Shown: one piece after another, positions 10,241 through 20,726 of the stretch | Numbering within the stretch: position 1 is the stretch's first letter | Layout of the letters: the number at the start of each line of letters is the position of its first letter | NCBI GenBank assembly: GCA_963924555.1 | Contig: OZ004582.1 | Location: forward strand, 9,395,927 to 9,459,926 | DNA from: Crambe crambe | Taxonomy: Eukaryota; Porifera; Demospongiae; Poecilosclerida; Crambeidae | Direction: 5' to 3' | Length of the DNA: 64,000 nt | Translations under genes and position numbers: made by a program | Notes under the pieces: model-generated | What the model saw: only the letters and a program-made list of their open reading frames with translations | Databases searched by the model: none | What the model was told of the DNA's origin: nothing

Positions 10241-12384
10241 ACATACATCACTCCACTGTCATCCACTGCCATACCACAAGGAAATTCAAACTCTCCTGGA
10301 CCTACCCCCTCTTCACCAAATGATAACATGAATCGACCCTTGGAGGTGAACATGGAAACACGACAATCACCATTCTCGCTGACATACACAACATCACTAC
10401 TGTTAATAGCAATACTCAAAGGATAGTTGAGTTCCCCCTTACCACTACCAAATTTCCCTAACATCCTCAAAAACATCCCATCTAGTCTCATGTACCCAAA
10501 CCCGATTCTTTCCTTTTTCTTGGGGGTATCGGGTCTGGCTACGCGAGACTACATCCCATCAGCTGTGAAGAGTTGGATACGATGGTTATCAGCATCAACA
10601 ACATACACATTTCCAGTGCTGTCACAGGCTATGCCATGTATGCCAACAAACTGACCACGGCCACTGCCTTTCCTCCCAAAGGAGTTGGAAAATGTAAGGT
10701 CAGAGTTCAGAACTTGAACATGAAAATTATTTTCCTCTGTGACATATATCTTGTTATTGGTAGCATTGAATACAATGTACAAAGGGCAATAGAACTGCAG
10801 AGGTCCTTTACCTTGAGTACCCACTGCACAGAGGAACTGAACCACTTGCTGTGAATTTCTGTATGCGATGATTGCCAGTATCTGCCACAAGGATATTGCT
10901 CTCACCATCCACTGCCACTCCTCAAGGTGTGTTGAACCGTCCATAATCAGAGCCATAAGAGCCAAATGATTGAAGCTTCTTACCACTGGGACTAAACACT
11001 GAGACATGATCACTCTCTGTAACCACCACCTCCCCCTTCTGGTTGACTACCACTCCCATTGGTTCAACCACATCAATTGTCAGGATAGGAGTGCCTAGCT
11101 TCTCAACTGGTAATTTCACCCTTATACTAAATGGACTTCCTCTGATGTGTACTTTGATGTGTAGCTGGTGCTTCCCCTTGATGGTGGGGCAGTAACTGAT
11201 CTCGTATCGGTTCTGTCCTTTGTGTTCAACATTGCCTCTCTCAGTGGCACCTGTTATCAAAGACACAAGCTCACACTGCAACGAACTGATTGACTTCACA
11301 CATGACTTGCCCTCAAAGTTAACAGCTCGCACGACAGCAGTAGTCTTCTTTCCAACCACTGCTTCTTCCAAACCCTTACCTGTGGCATGGCATTTCGATG
11401 GATCAGGTGACCCTATTGAGAATATTTGTCCATAGTTCTGACACTCGGCAATCAGATCTTGAAAAACTGAAAACTTCATGTCAGCTTCTTCACTAGGCTC
11501 AAGTACACCTGGTTGGAAAGGTGAGGTCAGTTCCTTCACTTGGTTCACAATATTCGTCTTCATCATCAACATTTCTCCCTGATTGCTCGTTTTCAAACTT
11601 TCCCCAACAAAGTCCAGACAGCTGCTCAGCTGTGCCAGGATGGTCTCCATCTGGTCACTCTGGATGGCAAGGTCTTTCAATTTTCTTTGGGTCATTTCAT
11701 GTAGCTGGCTGATAAGCTCGGTCTTCCTAACATCAAGGGTTTCGTGGAGTCGCCTGGTGGTGTCATGTATGTTGGCTTCAATGGCTACTCGGTGGTCGGA
11801 TATCTCCCCACAATGCTTATCCAACTGTGCCAGTGCTTCCTTGACAGCCACCAGTTTCCCTCCAGTGGCTTGAGTGATGGTGCAATTTTTCCGTTGTACC
11901 TCTCGAATGCCTCGTCCAACAAATAATGATCGTGAGTTTGATGCTTGCCTCCTTTAATTGCACATTTTATACAGATCAGGTCACCACACGTCTCACAGTA
12001 AAGCTCTCGTTCTTTGTCTGTGTGTTCAAAACAGTTAGCAATGACCTTCCTTGGAGGTTTAGGGTGTGTCACGACGCTCTTTGCCCCCTCCAGACTGGCT
12101 GATGTATCTTTAGCCTTCTTGTGCTCCTCCAAGATCTCCAACAAGGGGTTGACTTGAAATGCCGACTGGAGACCTGCCACTCCATTGGCTGGAACAGGTG
12201 TTGCCTGATGACAGGTTGGGCAAGTCAGGATGAGTTGTCCCTGCTGGTCTCTGACCACAAGTTTAACAAGGCATTTCCTGCAGTAGATATGGAAGCACTG
12301 GAGAAGCTTAGGGTCAGTATAGGTGTCCAGACAGATGGCACAATTCAGCTGTTCTTCAAGTTTCTTGATGGTATTTTCAGCCAT
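10236..12384 (-). pseudogene. TRIM-NHL pseudogene (copy B)
   Basis: High similarity to the 704-residue gene at 3376-5490 across RING, B-box, coiled coil, filamin and NHL regions, but broken several times. The start and the first zinc-binding domains are intact (12384 downward). A 1-nt deletion in a C run near 11858 shifts frame after the B-box. A Trp codon has become TGA at 10922-10924 in the first NHL repeat. A 1-nt insertion near 10840 shifts frame again. A 69-bp inverted-repeat element interrupts the ORF at 10483-10551. The 3' end is replaced by minisatellite. Translation from the original start would give about 170 TRIM residues, a RING plus B-box fragment, then a short out-of-frame tail. 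Sequencing errors could explain single indels but not the insertion. Confidence 0.9.
10483..10551. mobile_element. 69-bp inverted-repeat element in the NHL region
   Basis: Ends TAGTCTCATGTACCCAAACC and, on the other strand, TAGTCTCGCGTAGCCAGACC; about 20 of the first 24 bases pair. It is flanked by a 9-bp direct repeat, catcccatc (10474-10482 and 10552-10560). The undisrupted copy A has one similar site (cttcccatc), so this is a clean insertion with target duplication. It is too short to encode anything. Confidence 0.75.
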
Positions 12385-12595
12385 TACATAAGCTTGAAAT
12401 TTTTCAGGGCTACTTTGTGTAAGATCTATATGAGAGCCTTATTCGGTGAATATGTAGGTTGTGAATAATGATAATGATTAGTGATTAGTAGCTATAATGC
12501 ATTCATGAATAAACACCATACAGCTGTCAGAATGGTGACTCCTGGTCCCTGGAAAGGGACATAACTGGTGCTCCATAGCTCCCCGCAGTCTGAAG

Positions 12596-12683
12596 GGAGA
12601 CCAAGTGGGGTGCATATGAGTGAGGGAGGAGAGATAATGGGGTTAGGAGACCAACAAGTGGGGTATACAGGGAGACCAAAATT
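12596..12683. repeat. Minisatellite fragment in copy B
   Basis: Short run of gaccaagtggggt-type units just upstream of P2X exon 6', matching 5890-5985. Confidence 0.7.
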
Positions 12684-12718
12684 TCTTTCATGGATTTTCT
12701 CGTCTTGGTTGTATGCAG

Positions 12719-13418
12719 TGATATAGAGTACCGTTACCATGTGCACAGAATGCCCTACGTGGGATATTCCAGTAAGCAAATGACCCCACTGATGTCCAAG
12801 GAGGAGGTGCTAACAGAGGTCGGAGTTCACCAGGCACAGTGGAGACTTCAGAGGAAGAGATATGCCATTCGCGTGGAGTTTGTGCAAACTGGATCATTAG
12901 GTAGTAGGCTAACAGCACTGCAGTGTATGGTATAGAGAGAGGTAGGGGGAAAATTGTATAGAAAATTTTAACTGCATAGAGAGTTGCATACAGTGGAAAC
13001 TCTGATAAGGACACTCTGAATCTCTCAACAAAGGACAATCTAAAAGTACCTTTGTATATATAAAATAACCTCCAAAAGAAGACAACTTCTTTACAAAGGA
13101 CAGAAGGCTATGTCCCATGTCTGTCCATTTATTCAGAGGTTCCACTGTAAGAGGGAGGTGGTGGTCTTATTAGAAATATCTTGTGATCATTCTTTCCCTC
13201 TCTTGTTTTCTCCAGCTATGGTGTCCATCTCTGCCCTGATCATGAAACTGGCATCAGTGGCAGGTCTACTGACGTTAATAGCCACCATTACAGACACCCT
13301 TGCCCTCTACATCCTCCCCAACAAGAACACCTACAGAGAAGTCGTGTATGACAAGTCACCAGTCCTCAAAACACTGACAAAGACAAAGGAGAAAGAAAAG
13401 GACATAAAGCAAGACTAG
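12719..13418 (+). CDS. Duplicate P2X-like terminal exons 6' and 7'
   Basis: Exon 6' 12719-12900 and exon 7' 13216-13418 duplicate P2X exons 6029-6210 and 6516-6718. Acceptors, donor, phase and stop are all kept. Exon 6' differs from exon 6 at three bases, all synonymous by my reading; exon 7' shows no difference. The encoded 128-residue segment includes the membrane-proximal ectodomain, second membrane helix and tail. No copy of exons 1-5 lies upstream within copy B, so this is either an alternative 3' cassette reachable by splicing from exon 5 (10 kb intron) or a non-functional remnant that is still intact because it is young. Confidence 0.7.
12989..13149. mobile_element. MITE with CAGTGGAA termini, copy B
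   Basis: Counterpart of 6317-6460 in intron 6'. It starts tacagtggaaactctgataa and ends ttcagaggttccactgta. Being in both duplicates, it was inserted before the duplication. Confidence 0.7.
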
Positions 13419-14111
13419 GGAGGGGAGGACAAATTCTTTTTTTTTTCTTGATCAATTTTATTATTTTATTTATTCACATGTTAGATCTGTAGCTGCAATC
13501 AGAAATGTTAATTTTTAGGTAAATTGATTTCGTGGTTAGTTACTATACACAATAGGTTCAGTATAATAGGCTATAATAGCAGTTACCTGTAACTTATAAG
13601 TGCAGTGCAGCAGCATAAATATATAGCAGTCACCTGTAACTTATACGCAGCATGAATAGCAGTTACCTGTAACTTATAAGTGCAGTGCAGCAGCATAAAT
13701 ATATAGCAGTTACCTGTAACTTATAAGTGCAGGCAGCAGCATAAATAGCTGTTACCTGTAACTTATAAGTGCAGTGCAGCAGCATAAATATATAGCAGTT
13801 ACCTGTAACTTATAAGTGCAGTGCAGCAGCATAAATAGCAGTTACCTGTAACTTATAAGTGCAGTGCAGCAGCATAAATATATAGCAGTTACCTGTAACT
13901 TATAAGTGAAGTGCAGCAGCATAAATAGCTGTTACCTGTAACTTATAAGTGCAGTGCAGCAGCATAAATATATAGCAGTTACCTGTAACTTATAAGTGCA
14001 GTGCAGCAGCATAAATATATAGCAGTTACCTGTAACTTATAAGTGCAGTGCAGCAGCATAGGGATTGTAGGTCGATAAGAACTTCATTTTATGTTAATAT
14101 CTAGTGAAGGA
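13419..14111. other. Spacer with expanded minisatellite upstream of protease B
   Basis: The unit atagcagttacctgtaactt plus ataagtgcagtgcagcagcataa (44-51 bp) is repeated about nine to ten times at 13565-14060. Copy A has a single unit at the matching place. It ends about 50 bp before the gene B start codon and could affect its promoter. Confidence 0.9.
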
Positions 14112-16882
14112 ATGAGGACTCTTCTATCAGTACTTGTGGTTTTAACTCTGATCACCATATCCTTCACTAAAGTTGTGAGGTACTGTCTAGCTAGTTGATG
14201 ACCAGTTAGCTATCAAAGTTAAGTAACTGCATGCTGTTGCTTTCCCTTCTCCAAGAATCCCTCTCCACGGAGTTCCCCCTGGAAGGAATGAGGAGAGAGG
14301 ATCTCAGTGGAGGCTAGCCAGTGATGGACAGCATGCTGCCAGCCTCACTAAACGCTACAGTGTCAGTTTAGTACATAGCTAGTGTTATTTTTGCATGGTG
14401 TAATGTAACTATAGCAGATTATAGTTGATAACTCTCCACTTATTATATGATACCAAACAGTGGTTAAGACTCTGTTTGAAAGATATATTCCATCCTCATT
14501 GTATATCCTCCAACTTTGAGCTCAGAAGTCTCAGTACTTTCAGAATTGTTTGGAATTACTCTGCCATTTGGAATTACCCCGCTTTAGCTACCCGAAGTGC
14601 TAGCTATACTTTTAAGTTTAGCTTATAATATCTCAGCAGAGGAAATTTGCTTCCTCGCCACTCAATATTATACTTAAGTCATGAACTAGCTTCCAAATGG
14701 TAGCTACTCATAATAGGAGCTATGTTTCAATTATGCAAGGCCAGGAACTGAGTACAGCTAGTAACTATTGGATACATAGGTGTAGGAAGATGTTTTAGAC
14801 TTGGGGGGGGGGGGGGGGGGGGGCACATAGGGATGGTAACTGAAATACGAATTGAATTTGAATTATAATAATTATTGTCAAGAGCCAGTGGACAATCACC
14901 TAGCATGGTGCCCCCTCTGCCCCCTGACCATAATCAGGGGGGGGGGCACGTGCCCCCAGTGCCCCCCTGCTTCCTTCGCCTATGGAATAGAGTATTTGCA
15001 TAAATCTTTTAAACTATGGTCACCATTGATTCGTATACAATGTCATTGCAAATGCTCTATTCATAGCTTGATACAAGATTTCTTTCTTTTGTCCTTTTCA
15101 ATGCACAGGTTCAGTACTACACCCACATAGGGATTGGAAGTCCTCCACAAACATTTAAGGTTGTGGTACATACTGCTGGTCCTGAACTGTGGGTCCAGTC
15201 AAAAAAATGTCATGTCTTACCATGTTGTAAGTGTATTTTATATTCCTTTCCACATTAACATTTTTTTGTCCAGTTTTTCACCAGACGTATGACCATGAGA
15301 TTTCCAGCACCTTTGAACCCACCGATAAAGAATTCCTGATTCAAAATCCAGTGGGTTTCAACGTCTCAGGATTCATAAGTATGGACACAGTCACAGTAAG
15401 TAGAGAACAAACACAGCTGCTACTTCTGTTGCCATAACAGACAATGTATACAAAGCCTACAAGTTAAAAGATTTCTGCCATTTTTTTATTGTCCAGATTG
15501 CAGGTCTGAAAGTGCAAGATCAGAATATAGGAGAAGCCACTAATTTGACCACTAAGTATTTTCTCTCGAAAGAATGGGACGGGATGTTGGGTTTATCTAG
15601 GCCATCTCCAAATGGAGGGTTGAGTCCTCTCTTCTTCAACATGATCTCCCAAGGCGTGGTCACCCAGCCCACTTTCAGCCTCTATTTAAACAAGTAAAAT
15701 GATTACCAGCCCACTCTATTTAAACAAAATGTGCACAAGATGACCACTTGGATCGTTACTACAACTTGAAACATCCAGTATAATGTGACACTTTTGCTGT
15801 AGCTAAACTTATAAGCACTTTTGAGTACTTTAATCAGTTACATAACAGATTGGCAGTTTTTCGGCATGATTCCTTGCCTAGCTATGATTAGATTATTTTT
15901 AGCTAATAAATTTTTTTTCTAGTAAAAAAGGTGCACCCACAGGGGAACTGATATTTGGAGCATCTGACCCCACTCTATACAAAGGACCTCTGAAGTACGT
16001 CGATTTGGTGGAATTACAAAAAAGCTTCTTTTGGATTGTCCTCATTCAAGGGTGAGTTGAGATGAAATGGGATGGTGAGATTAAGCTTAACTCTAGCTAT
16101 AGCTAAAGGTCAATAGTTTAGCATTAGCTATGAACTATTAATTGAAAGAAGATATTGTATGAGTATACACAGTATGACTGTCTCCATTCCTTTTATGCAG
16201 TATCAAGATTGGTGAGTCAACAGTATGCAGTAAAGGTGGTCCCATCATAATTGACTCGGCTAATCCTACCATTAATGGTCCCATTAATGAAATCCAGAAG
16301 ATCAACAACCACTTGCATGGAAGTCAAACTAACAATGGGGTAAGTGTCTTAATAATAGAACATCGTAGCTATAGGCTTAAGGCTTATAGGTCAGTCTCAC
16401 CTGCTTCTCTCCTTCTTACGAAGCCCCCAAGCTGAGATCACGATACAAAAGACCTTATTGTATGTCCATCTTGTTCTTGACTGCAGTATATTATAGTCTC
16501 CTGTAAGGACATTAACACTTTCCCCACCATCACCTTGATGATGGGTGGTCACCACTTCAGCCTTTCTCCAGAGGAATATATCATCAAGGTGAGAGAAAGT
16601 GGAATTCTATAGTGACTGCATCAATATGGCTAGCAATACTGGCTACATTGCTTCAGTTCATGGGCTCTCTATACTTGATAATACCTAGGAAAAGAAACTG
16701 CCTTTCTGTTGTTATTCATTTCTCTGCAGGACACTAATCCAGAAGGCAAGGTCACATGCAAATCAGGTTTTGTGGGATTTGGTGATATGAATGTGTGGTT
16801 TCTTGGCGATATCTTCCTCCAAGCCTACTACACTGAATTTGATGTGGGAAAGAAGCGAGTGGGGTTTGCACACTCCGTCTGA
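14112..16882 (+). CDS. Pepsin/cathepsin D-like pseudoprotease B
   Basis: Nine exons: 14112-14179, 14256-14370, 15109-15226, 15274-15395, 15497-15693, 15923-16051, 16201-16339, 16487-16588, 16730-16882; 380 residues. It is the tandem duplicate of gene A with a signal peptide ([17 protein letters not shown]), propeptide and two-lobed fold. Active-site motifs are dead in the same way: His-Thr-Ala (residue 82) and Asp-Ser-Ala (268). The flap is NPVGFNVSG with a sequon. In addition, the second cysteine of the loop before the second site (Cys in A) is Gly, which should break a disulphide conserved in the family. Exon 8 begins one codon earlier than in A. The open frame despite these changes suggests the protein is still made. 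Confidence 0.86.
14771..14984. mobile_element. 214-bp G-rich inverted-repeat insertion in gene B intron 2
   Basis: Absent from gene A, where gtaactattg continues straight into gaatagag. The insert begins (after gata) CATAGGTGTAGGAAG and ends CTTCCTTCGCCTATG, which pair at 13 of 15 positions, flanked by a likely 5-bp target duplication (ggata/gaata). Inside are long G and C runs. A relative is at 34309-34454. Confidence 0.75.
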
Positions 16883-17381
16883 GACTGAAACTTTTCAGAA
16901 GTGAACTGTATAATTAGCTATAGCTATGGCTGCATAACTTGTTATATCAAATATAAATATAGTTGATCTTTTTTGGTGTTTCATAAAAAATGATTATGGA
17001 TCAGTGTGGCTGTATACCTAGCTTGCTTGCTGTGTCTGAGGGAGGGGGGAAGGGGGAAGGGGGAGGAGGAAGGAGGAAGGAGGGGATGGGAAGGAGGAAG
17101 GAGGGGGAAGAGGGAAAAGGGAGGGGAGGAAGGAGGGAAGGAGGGGAGGAAGAGAGGGGGAGGGAGGGGATGAAGGAGGGATAGCCCCTTAGGACTATTT
17201 GACTGGACTACTAGACTCATAGACTACTTTCCTAATTAAATATTTACTTGATACAATCAATAATTTTTATTTGTAGGTAAGATACTAACAATTAATTTTT
17301 AGACAGTGCATGTAGAAAATGACTTTCTTTCTAATGATCATTGCTATAGTTCTAGAAGGAGTGACTCTCTCTAGCTAATGA
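16883..17381. other. Convergent intergenic region, genes B and C
   Basis: Contains the G/A-rich tract 17036-17190 and the end of copy B near 17355. Beyond that point the sequence no longer matches the copy A junction. No gene is seen; the open frames over the G/A tract are low complexity. Confidence 0.7.
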
Positions 17382-18136
17382 TTAGCTATTGACAGAGGTC
17401 TTTGAGTGAGCAATTCCAATCCTCTTATTCCCCATATCGAACTCAACATAGTGGGACTTGAAAAATGGATCCCCAAAGTTCCAGAATTTCATATCTCCAA
17501 TTTCAACAAAAGCAGATAGACAGATACTAAAGCCAAGAGCAGGAAATGACTCCTGAGGGAGAAAAAAGTATGTCAGACAGTTGTTCTCTCTTGAAAGAGG
17601 ATAAAATTGGTACTAGGTTAACATAGAGGTCATTAAGAGTGTCTCAAAATGCTACCTGGAGATCATCCCTTACCTTTATGATGTATTCGTCTGGAGTGAG
17701 GCTGAACTGGTTGTCACCAAATGAGAAGGTGATGGTTGAGAGCGAAGGAACGTTATCACAAGGAACCACATGCTGAATAAAAATGATTTCGAGGGTTAAC
17801 TTTGCAGCTAGCTGTATACCTGTCAGTGTGACTGGTAGCTACGTGAATCAATGCACTAAAATTACTCACCACGCCTCCAGATTCAAAGCCCCCCATGTTC
17901 TTATTGATTTGCCTGATGATGTTGGTGGGTCCATTGATGACTCCGTTGCCTGTGTCGATCATGACGGAGCCGCAATCTCCATCACAGTAAGATGTGTTAC
18001 CCATGCCAAAACTAGATTATGAGACAGTAGTAAGACTTGGGGGGAGGGGGGGGGGGGGGGGGGTGAGCACATTTTAAATAAAGTTATGTACATTATTGAT
18101 TATAGGCATAGCAAAGTCTTGTTTTTTGTTGTTGTT

Positions 18137-18224
<88 letters not shown>

Positions 18225-19851
18225 GAATCAAGAAGTGGCCCTGTAGCTAGCTGAGCAGCCACAGCCTTACATACCTCTGCATTGGAATGGTCCAGAGATA
18301 CTGGCTTTCCACTAGATTAGTGTACTTGAGTGAGCCAATGTACGAGGTGGGGTCAGATCCTCCCAGTATTAACTCTCCATACAATAGATCCCTATTATAA
18401 AGGTAGTCATAATAGTTAGCTACATAGCTATAGCTCCAGGTAAATCTATAAGGATTGTAGATGCAATGAAACCTCCAAATAATTTATTTAGGACCAATCA
18501 TTGCAGCGATGATAATGCATTCTTAACCTCTCTAGCTATATAAAGGACAATGGACGAAATATTTGGTCCCAGGCACTATTGGAACATAAACAAGTGGTCT
18601 TTAAAGAGAGGTGGTCTCTGAGTGGTCTCTTAATGGAGGTTTCACTTATGATCTGGGGATTGTAGACCTGCTAGCTACATATATGCATTATGTAGCTACC
18701 TATCTGTGTAGTAGCTGAAAACGGGACGAGAGACCAAGCCCTGAGAGATCATGTTGTAAAAGAGAGGAACCAGTCCGTCTTGAGGAGGCCCTCCCATCCC
18801 CAAAATGGCGTCCCAATCGTAGTTCATAATAACCGCCCCTGTGACGGACACGCCCTCTAGAAAACGCTGATTTTGTACTGCCACATCACCAATCTGCCAC
18901 GACAACAAACAGGGTGTCTAGCTTCATACATCTAGTTATTGCTGTGATTGAACACAGTATTTGAATTTCAGCTAGGGAGTCACATTGGGAGAGGTATTAA
19001 AGGAGGGGGGTGGGATTCACATTAAGGGAGGGACACAATAATGCACATAGAGCACTGTTGATCACTCACAGTAACTGTATCCACACTCATGGGTCCTGAG
19101 ACATTGGCACCTTGAGGATATTCTAGGAACATATAATCTTCTGTGGCCTTGAAGGTGCTGGATTGTTCACGATCGTATTTAAATGACTGACGTTTTGCTA
19201 CATAATTAGAGAAATTAATGATCATGCAGCTCATTTTGGCGAGACCATGCACTAGCTTGCTAGCTATTCTTATTGAACTTACTGCACCCCCTGGAACGAC
19301 ACATCACTGAGGGGACCCAAAGTTCACTGCCCCCTGTATTTATAACGAGCCTGGAAAATTGTGGAGGAGTTCCAAACCCAAGCATTGTATAATATCGACT
19401 GTCCTGGATCATACGGAGGAAATGAATCAAATGATAATTACAATTACAACTTAAAGGTCTCACTAGCTATGATGACCATTGCCATTCATCACTATATAGC
19501 TAACCTTAGCTAGATGTTGGATAATGTAGCTAGCTATTTTACTAGCTTACAGATTGGAATTTGACGAGAGGAATCGATGTGTGTTCCGACTGGATCTCTC
19601 CTGTTGCAGCACTGCGTAATGAATCCACATGATCTCTTGAAGGAGCAGCTCGATGGAGGGGGAGTCTGCATGGCAGACAGACAGACAGACAGAGAGAGAG
19701 CAGAGATAAAATAAGAGCAAATTAGATACTGTAACTTATACTGCCATGTAGTCACAAAAGCATGACAGCTAGCTAGCTACCTGACAACTGCAGCAAGTGA
19801 GGGAACAAGAAGAGTCAATGAGAGAACCAGTAGTGCTGCAATAACCTGCAT
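17382..19851 (-). CDS. Pepsin/cathepsin D-like pseudoprotease C
   Basis: Nine exons, in coding order 19781-19851, 19551-19665, 19283-19403, 19070-19197, 18700-18893, 18275-18391, 17870-18011, 17674-17772, 17382-17552; 385 residues. The signal peptide is MQVIAALLVLSLTLLVPSLA. The first catalytic motif is Asn-Thr-Gly (residue 84) in LVINTGGSELWVPS; the second is intact Asp-Thr-Gly (268) but in an unusual DTGNGVINGP context. The flap is LEYPQGANVSGP: the Tyr is kept but the Gly-Ser-Gly turn is replaced and a sequon added. Asp to Asn at this site is the substitution used experimentally to kill pepsins, so activity is very unlikely. The gene is a head-to-tail neighbour of D, its closest relative. 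Confidence 0.87.
18038..18063. repeat. Poly-G tract
   Basis: gacttggggggaggggg followed by a long G run in an intron of gene C; it resembles the interior of the 14771-14984 element. Confidence 0.8.
18126..18222. repeat. (GTT)n microsatellite
   Basis: About 30 GTT units in gene C intron 6, between exon 6 and exon 7. The minus strand reads as polyglutamine, but this is intronic. Confidence 0.95.
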
Positions 19852-20726
19852 CGTGAAGAATTAAGGAATGTCTGAGTCAACTGCATGCAGCTTCTGAAGG
19901 TTATAGCAGAATGCTACTATGTATCAGGTATTTCATAAGTTTGTGACCCATTGTCTTAAAAGTAGCTTGAAGTTATGAATAGCCATGTCCAATACTAAGT
20001 GTGATGACACTTAGATATTCATCCATACATACATCTATGCAGATCTATGCAACACAATACGTTCTATAGCAGAAACAGAAATAATTAAAAATATTAAGAA
20101 TGCAAGATGCATTATGGTATAGATATGTAGTCTGCACCTGCATGATGAGGGAAGGCTGCATTTTAGCCTTGTAGCTACTCACTCAGGCCTGCTCTTTTGT
20201 GGAGCGTGAAAAAAAAACAAAAAAAAAACAAAATAATAACAACAACGAAGCTAATAGCTCTTTAATAAAGGTGACCTGTACAAGTCTGGGAACAACCATG
20301 GGACTGTATGTAAGCCAATTAAGTATGGATGTCTTCCTCATTCCCATCACTAGTTGTCCTCTTTCAGAGTGTCCTTTATTGAAGGTTTCACTGAATATAA
20401 TCTTCTTGGCTCATCATTATAGCCATTGCTTTATGCTGACCTAACTAGTATTCTCCCTACATGTAATACTTGGTGGTATGTCCTTCATTGATATTACAAC
20501 AGGGAGCATAGTACTTTACGTATGGACAATCTAAAAGTATCTTTGTGGCTATAGTTACACTCTATACAAGTAACCTTCAAATAAGGACAACCTCTCTATG
20601 AAAGACAAAAGGCTGTGTCCCAAGTATGACCAGTAGCTATTTCCTCCATAATTACATCCTACATAATCATCAAATGTTTATTCATCTGTAATCATAGCTA
20701 AGTATAAGTATTCTAATTTAGCTATA
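19852..20726. other. Intergenic region C-D with repeat remnants
   Basis: Holds the gene C promoter and the gene D 3' flank. 20325-20640 includes blocks of the MITE family (tcctttattgaaggtttcac, tatgaaagacaaaaggctg). No gene is seen. Confidence 0.5.

Larger units (their letters stand above)
9956..17355. repeat. Tandem segmental duplication, copy B
   Basis: About 7.4 kb, same order as copy A. Differences from A include a decayed TRIM-NHL, a 69-bp inverted-repeat insertion (10483-10551), an expanded minisatellite (13565-14060) and a 214-bp G-rich insertion (14771-14984). P2X exons and the protease gene stay open. Confidence 0.85.

Noticed and set aside
13565..14060. CRISPR array
   Set aside because: Units are contiguous tandem repeats with no unique spacers, and the DNA is clearly eukaryotic.
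16981..17220. Gly/Glu-rich and Pro/Ser-rich frames over the purine tract
   Set aside because: Low-complexity G/A sequence, duplicated at 9676-9780 with no conserved frame.
18074..18262. Polyglutamine protein on the minus strand
   Set aside because: The frame is the (GTT)n microsatellite inside an intron of gene C.
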